Positions 59,380 through 64,000 of a stretch of 64,000 nt of DNA are shown here, one piece after another (position 1 is the first letter of the stretch; every line of letters starts with the position of its first letter). A program made the translations under genes and the position numbers. The DNA is from Hypsibius dujardini (Eukaryota > Tardigrada > Eutardigrada > Parachela > Hypsibiidae), in contig LRSR01009797.1 of NCBI GenBank assembly GCA_001579985.1, forward strand, positions 1-64,000. The letters run 5' to 3'. Under the pieces are notes generated by a model that searched no databases, was not told where the DNA came from, and was given only the letters and a program-made list of their open reading frames with translations.

Positions 59380-59575
59380 CAGAGCTGTGCCGCTAAATTA
59401 GCAGCCGCTAAACCCGCTAAAATTATCTCGCGTAAAGATCTTTGGTAAGATTTTCAGCTGGTGTTTAACGATGGCACGTTAACACGTTAAACACCAGCTG
59501 AAAATCTTACTAAAGATCTTTACGCGAGATAATTTTAGCGGGTTTAGCGGCTGCTAATTTAGCGGCACAGCTCTG
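59380..59575. mobile_element. hAT MITE, near-perfect 196-base palindrome
   Basis: Ends CAGAGCTGTGCCGCTAAATT and AATTTAGCGGCACAGCTCTG are perfect inverted repeats, and the palindrome extends almost to the centre (around 59475). The octamer GTAGACTC is repeated at 59372-59379 and 59576-59583, an exact 8-bp target duplication. CAGAG-type ends with 8-bp duplication identify a hAT element. Intact duplication and near-perfect arms imply recent insertion. Confidence 0.92.
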
Positions 59576-61983
59576 GTAGACTCCGAGCGGAAAAAATCTT
59601 GCGGCATGACGAGGTTTCGCAATACCGCATCGGTGCGATGTTTTTAGTCGTTAAAACGTATACACTGCGTGGTTTATGTTGCAGAGAAAAAGTGAAAGTG
59701 ATGTTACATAAGAGGCTGACAGAACTAAACCCGTTGTTAGACTGCTTGTTGAGATTTTCTACAGGACGGGACTTAATCTCTACGGGAGAAAAAAGAGAAA
59801 TATTACTTTTTGCCACTAAAGTGTGAAAAAACATTTACGTATCGGAAATTCGCAGAAAATGTTTGGAAAACTTATTTTTCGGGCTCGCTGAAGGTATATA
59901 CCGAAAGTCATTATTGGCTCGCGCTGAGAAATGTGCATCACCCAGTAGGAGTTCGATCGAGACGGATTCATGTAAAAAATCACACGTAGTTGTAAGACAT
60001 CTGACTTTTTAGGTTTTAAAACTTGATAAAGAGCCGTGAGGTTTGCAATTTTTAGGCTAGTGATAGAAATTGTTTGACGCTGACATCACAACTGCCACAT
60101 TATGCTTTGATTGGTTAATTGGTAAATTCAGTGTGGCTTCTTTTGCGCATGCTAAAGCCGATAGCTTTTGTTTTCCACGAAATTCTGCTTTTTTGAGTTG
60201 AAGAAAACCGCTTGTATGGTTTTACATTATAATTCATGAGAATATTTTAGAACTGGTGGTGTGATAAGGTTGGAATACTGTAAAACGTTTTTCTCGAAAT
60301 AGCGAATTTGCGGGTGCCTTCACATTTCGAATTTCATCTCGACCAGTTTCATAAAGTTTTCATGCATTTTTTTCTGAACAACGTAGTCCTATGGACAGCC
60401 TATCAAGAGAAAATGTAAACTCCATTTTCGATTCGTGAAGCGAAGAACAACTGATTTTCCTGGCTCTCAAATGATAATGTCCTCTGCTAAACAGGGCCTT
60501 GATAGCAGTCTACCAGTGATTGTGATTGAATTACTTAACGTACTTATCGTTAATTTAAACAGCAGTTGTAAAAATACGATCGAAAACAGTTGTAACCGGT
60601 TCTGACACTCTGTCAGCAGAACACAACTGAAGTGTCTTTGTCGCGTAACGTTGAGTTCCAAATATTAACCATACGATCATAATCGAGTGAAATCGCTAGT
60701 ATGCTATCAAAATCTTATGCATTCGTGAGGGCGACCTTACTGGTTATTTCCTGGGACGCTTTACTAATGGTAACAATGCTAATTATGTGTTTCGGATAAC
60801 GCTGATTTCGTAATTTATGCGTTATAGCTTCTTCGAATTTCAGGCATCCCGAAGAATACTCAGACATGGAAAATAGCAGTTTGAAGAATAATTTCAGTAC
60901 CAAAGCGACACTTGCAATGGTAAAAATCTCCACACCTGTTATTGGTTCAATATTAGAATGGAATAACTAAGGCGCCATCGGAAAACTCAGCAACGTTGCC
61001 CTAAAAAAAAAACTCTGAAAAACATAGCAAAAAAGTGAAAAGTCAACTAAGTCGGAACATTTCCTTTGATGGTCAAGTACGTTGCACGTTTGCAGTGTTT
61101 TTTGATACGTTTCAAAGCCTTCTCTTAATTGCCCGTGCAGAAGCAGGTCATCCAAAAAGCACCAGAACATGTGCCACCTACTCTTCCGAGCCTGTTACAG
61201 CATTCATAGCAGTTTCCACCGTTGTAGAGCGGGCAGCCTGGGCATCCAAGATTTTCTTGTGGTCTTTGTTGATGCGCTAGATAAAAGTTTCAACTTGCAA
61301 ATACACCAGATCGGCGAGTACGTTTACGAACGTGACACATTTTCGATTCATCATCATTCAGATGCTTCTTGATCTATGCTATTCAGTTCGGTCCGGCTAT
61401 CCTTCTTGATGAAGGATCTACGTATATATATAAGCCTTTATGCGTTGTATCTTGAGCAAAGAGAACTAACAATGTGAGTTTCTTTTCAAAGTACGGCTTT
61501 TTGGAGCTGTAAACACCCGGCATGAAGCTCCTCTCTAATGCTACAAACAAGTCCCATTTTTTGGGATTGAGAATTAACGAAACACGTTTACATGTGATAA
61601 TTATAGATCTTGCGTGACACTAAAAATTCAGACGCGCCCGTGACCGAGACAAAAAGAAACAAAAAAATTATAAATACTGCGTTTCTAGAGGCTTGGGATT
61701 ACATACATACGAGCCCGAGTCCGTAAAACCTCGTCGCCGCTCGTTTTCACGTTTTCCGACGAACGAGCCGCCCAGCACAGTGGAAGGCAGGGACTGCACT
61801 GACTCATTCGTGTTTTTTCTCGCTCACTCGTTCCTTGTTTTTCAGACAGCGCGGTTACGTTTTCTAGCGCAAGACTCATTCCGGACGCCCGACGCGGGTG
61901 TAAAAAATCGACTTTTTACGGCTTCGGTCAGGTTTGCGTCTAAATTTTGACTGTCTCGCAAGGTCTATTATGTTTGTACTTAC

Positions 61984-62725
61984 CAGCTACCGAAGTGGAC
62001 GATAAAGTTGTACTTGGAGTTGCCGTTGCTTTTTCCGGTGTTGTTTTTGTCGTCGTTAATGTTGTTGTTGTGAACGGGGCATACGTAGTCTGCTCAGCAA
62101 TCATAACTGTTGGAGACCATAGGCATGTGCCATTCAATTGTTGGGACAGGCACATTACACCACCATTACGAACCCACAAAGTAGCACCACGATATCTAGG
62201 GCCCGCCGTTCCAGACCTCCAAGAAATAACACCACCCACATCGCTTATCATAACCAGCTCACCACTTGCTAACAAATTGACCGAAACAGGCGGATCTATC
62301 AGTGATGCAGTTCCCGATGACCATACTGGCTTTTCAGACAAATCATCATTAAGAGTTGACAGCACGAGATCTCCACTTGGCAACAGAGAAAGTTTGGTCT
62401 TTTTGTCTGGAGAGTAGAGACTCTTTCCCTTTTCTAGTCCGGACTTTGGAAGAAGGTGAGATGACGGACTGTTGTCCACGCAGACATCGTTACCCTCCTG
62501 TTTGGTGCGGCATCCATTGGGACATTCGCGAAAGAAGACTGGATCACTTTCTTCAGCGCAAATGTATAGGGCGTCCGATGACAGGGTCAGGGATCCACAT
62601 GACGGAGGGAGAGCTTTTCCACAGTGGTTGCTACTATCGACACAACAGGCTCCATCGATGTGGGACACTTTCAGAACTGAATACGTGCAGTAAAACCATA
62701 AAATTATAATATAATTAGACTCCAT
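61984..62725 (-). CDS. B-lectin (comitin-like) secreted protein, 5' portion
   Basis: ATG 62725 (MESNYIIILWFYCTYSVL leader) opens a frame of some 250 residues. The N-terminal cysteine module (CCVDSSNHCGKALPPSCG, LYICAEESDPV, CPNGC, EGNDVC) is followed by a bulb-type lectin domain (GLEKGKSLYSPDKK, LLPSGDLVLSTL, KPVWSSGTAS, LLASGELVMISD, ISWRSGTAG, LWVRNGGVMCLS) and a Thr-rich stalk (TTTTLTTTKTTPEKATATPS). A good donor (GCTG/GTAAGT) lies at 61984, so the gene probably continues in a 3' exon I could not place; without splicing the frame ends at 61940. Bulb-type lectin domains often bind mannose; the canonical QxDxNxVxY triads are only partly conserved here. This is the best preserved of three relatives in the window. 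Confidence 0.82.
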
Positions 62726-64000
62726 TAAACTCGAGATTTCTTTGGCCTGGTCTGAATTATTGACGGTAAGAAAGGAAAAAAAAAATTGAGAACGGTTTGT
62801 ATTCAACTTGGAAAAACAATACTCACATGCTCCTTTTCTTTACTCGAACAATTATTTTTACAGTCGATAAGCCAGGCAGAAAGCGCATTTGCTTGGGGTG
62901 GAAGCAGATCAACAATATCTGCTCGAGGCGCTTCATTTTCACTTGTGAAAGGAAAGTGCCGCGACATGTCAGAAAATTTGGTCATTCCCGCGAAGACTCG
63001 TATTATTTGACAAATGCTGATTCGATTTTCTTTTCACAACATTTTAAACTAATCTGAAACGAGTTTTTATGCGGCATCCTTTGAATGACCAAAGAGGGTT
63101 CAATTTTCTTTTGAACCCATAATTCGGAAATCTTTTCAAAGCCCATTGCGTCAAAACTCAATAAATGGGAAAATAATTCAACGTAACGACTTGTCATTTA
63201 AAGTCGCGCACTTAGTCTCCACGTATTCTTTATTATCCATATCTTTAGCCATCTGATCAGGTCTACAGAAAATTTTGGTTGATTGAAAACCTATTACAAT
63301 AAGATAAATACCGCGTCGTGGTATCGCATACTATACTGTTCCATGAATATCATTCGTTAATATAGTAAAAATTAAGGTAGGTATTCAGAAAAAAATTGCA
63401 CATCGCACTAACACAAATCGGATTGGGATCAAAATTTGCAGCGCAGGTGAATCAGCTTCATTGTTTTCACATTAAAACACTCGCATTCTGACGAATCTTA
63501 AGATGCGCACGATGGACGCACGCCGCGTTCTTCATGTTAGTTTTGGTCGGACCCACCCTGACACAATTTCATCCATTCCAATAGTTTACTTAGGAATCGC
63601 TTCGTTCGCTGAGTTGCCTGATCTGAAAATCAATTTGCACAGTGGTAATCGCTTTTCAAAACTCTGGTCTTGGGTGATTTTAGAAAAAAATTGAATATGA
63701 ATGACCAATTTGGTATACTCGCATATCAGTTTGCACAGTTTTTTGTTTTTGGCAGACAAAAGCAGTATGGGAAGACCACTAATACTTAATTGAAATCCCA
63801 GTACTGTTGTCAACGACTCTGGTTTATCTATTGATATATCAGTGAGTTTCTACTCATTATTGCTACGCCTCATTTTCTGCTTCGTTATAGACGCTTGTTT
63901 TAATTTCTTTGGGAATCATTTTCGAGTTATTCGCATACCGCACGCATTACTCTTCTATTGAATGTATTGGTTGTTCCATTGGTTATAGATTGGACGATAC
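62726..64000. other. Window end, nothing firm
   Basis: AT-rich flank upstream of the lectin gene. The last about 40 bases (from 63961) resemble 56990-57030, which follow the lectin fragment there, so a further lectin-family copy may begin at or beyond the window edge. Confidence 0.4.

Larger units (their letters stand above)
57791..61983. other. Intergenic, transposon-rich
   Basis: Besides the foldback, TTAA-flanked and hAT elements listed separately, no gene was recognised. Frames at 60.4-61.4 kb show no convincing family match. The stretch 59.6-61.9 kb has nothing I can support. Confidence 0.4.

Noticed and set aside
60967-61170. FLDDLLLHG string resembling a reverse transcriptase active site
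   Set aside because: No other reverse transcriptase blocks on either side; most likely chance.
1-64000. CRISPR arrays, operons, bacterial terminators, rRNA or tRNA genes
   Set aside because: The window is intron-bearing animal DNA; repeats are microsatellites or transposons, and no tRNA or rRNA signature was recognised by eye. A tRNAscan-type search could still find a tRNA I missed.

Overview
The window is nuclear DNA from an invertebrate animal. Genes are split by mostly short GT-AG introns (about 50 to 120 bases), the families are metazoan (eyes absent, follistatin, ADAMTS-type and astacin proteases, rhodopsin-like receptors, natriuretic-peptide-receptor ectodomain, GH18), and mariner, Tc1, hAT and piggyBac-type elements are common. 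A tardigrade is my best guess, from the mix of orphan receptors, receptor-cyclase-type ectodomains and intron size. That is inference, not a demonstrated assignment. Exon models were built by hand from splice signals, phase agreement and family motifs.

Region 1 (1-18.4 kb) is comparatively GC-rich and carries conserved genes, all on the + strand: the last five exons of eyes absent (1-1335), a complete ADAMTS-like metalloprotease without thrombospondin repeats (5159-9143), a rhodopsin-like GPCR (9845-11048) and follistatin (14593-18394). Long CTGT/ACAG and TGTGTC-type microsatellites fill introns and spacers here and then disappear.

Region 2 (18.9-38.5 kb) is a receptor-rich neighbourhood of lineage-specific genes: two GPCR pseudogenes, two apparently intact orphan GPCRs, an LDL-receptor class B/EGF gene that may be decaying, a 546-residue single-pass receptor resembling the natriuretic peptide clearance receptor, and three degenerate copies of a secreted TNT-domain (NAD glycohydrolase-type) gene, one of which has been hit by a deleted Tc1 element.

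Region 3 (38.5-64 kb) is more AT-rich and transposon-laden. It holds a broken DIRS-like retroelement, an almost intact DD37D mariner sitting inside a B-lectin gene, a second mariner remnant, several foldback elements (one with a nested TTAA-flanked element), a GH18 chitinase-like gene whose catalytic glutamate is replaced, an astacin protease with its aspartate-switch propeptide, and two further B-lectin family members.

The genes do not form one pathway. The common thread of regions 2 and 3 is secreted or cell-surface proteins in small duplicated families with frequent decay. The eyes absent copy (altered phosphatase motifs) and the GH18 gene (lost catalytic acid) are both candidate pseudoenzymes.
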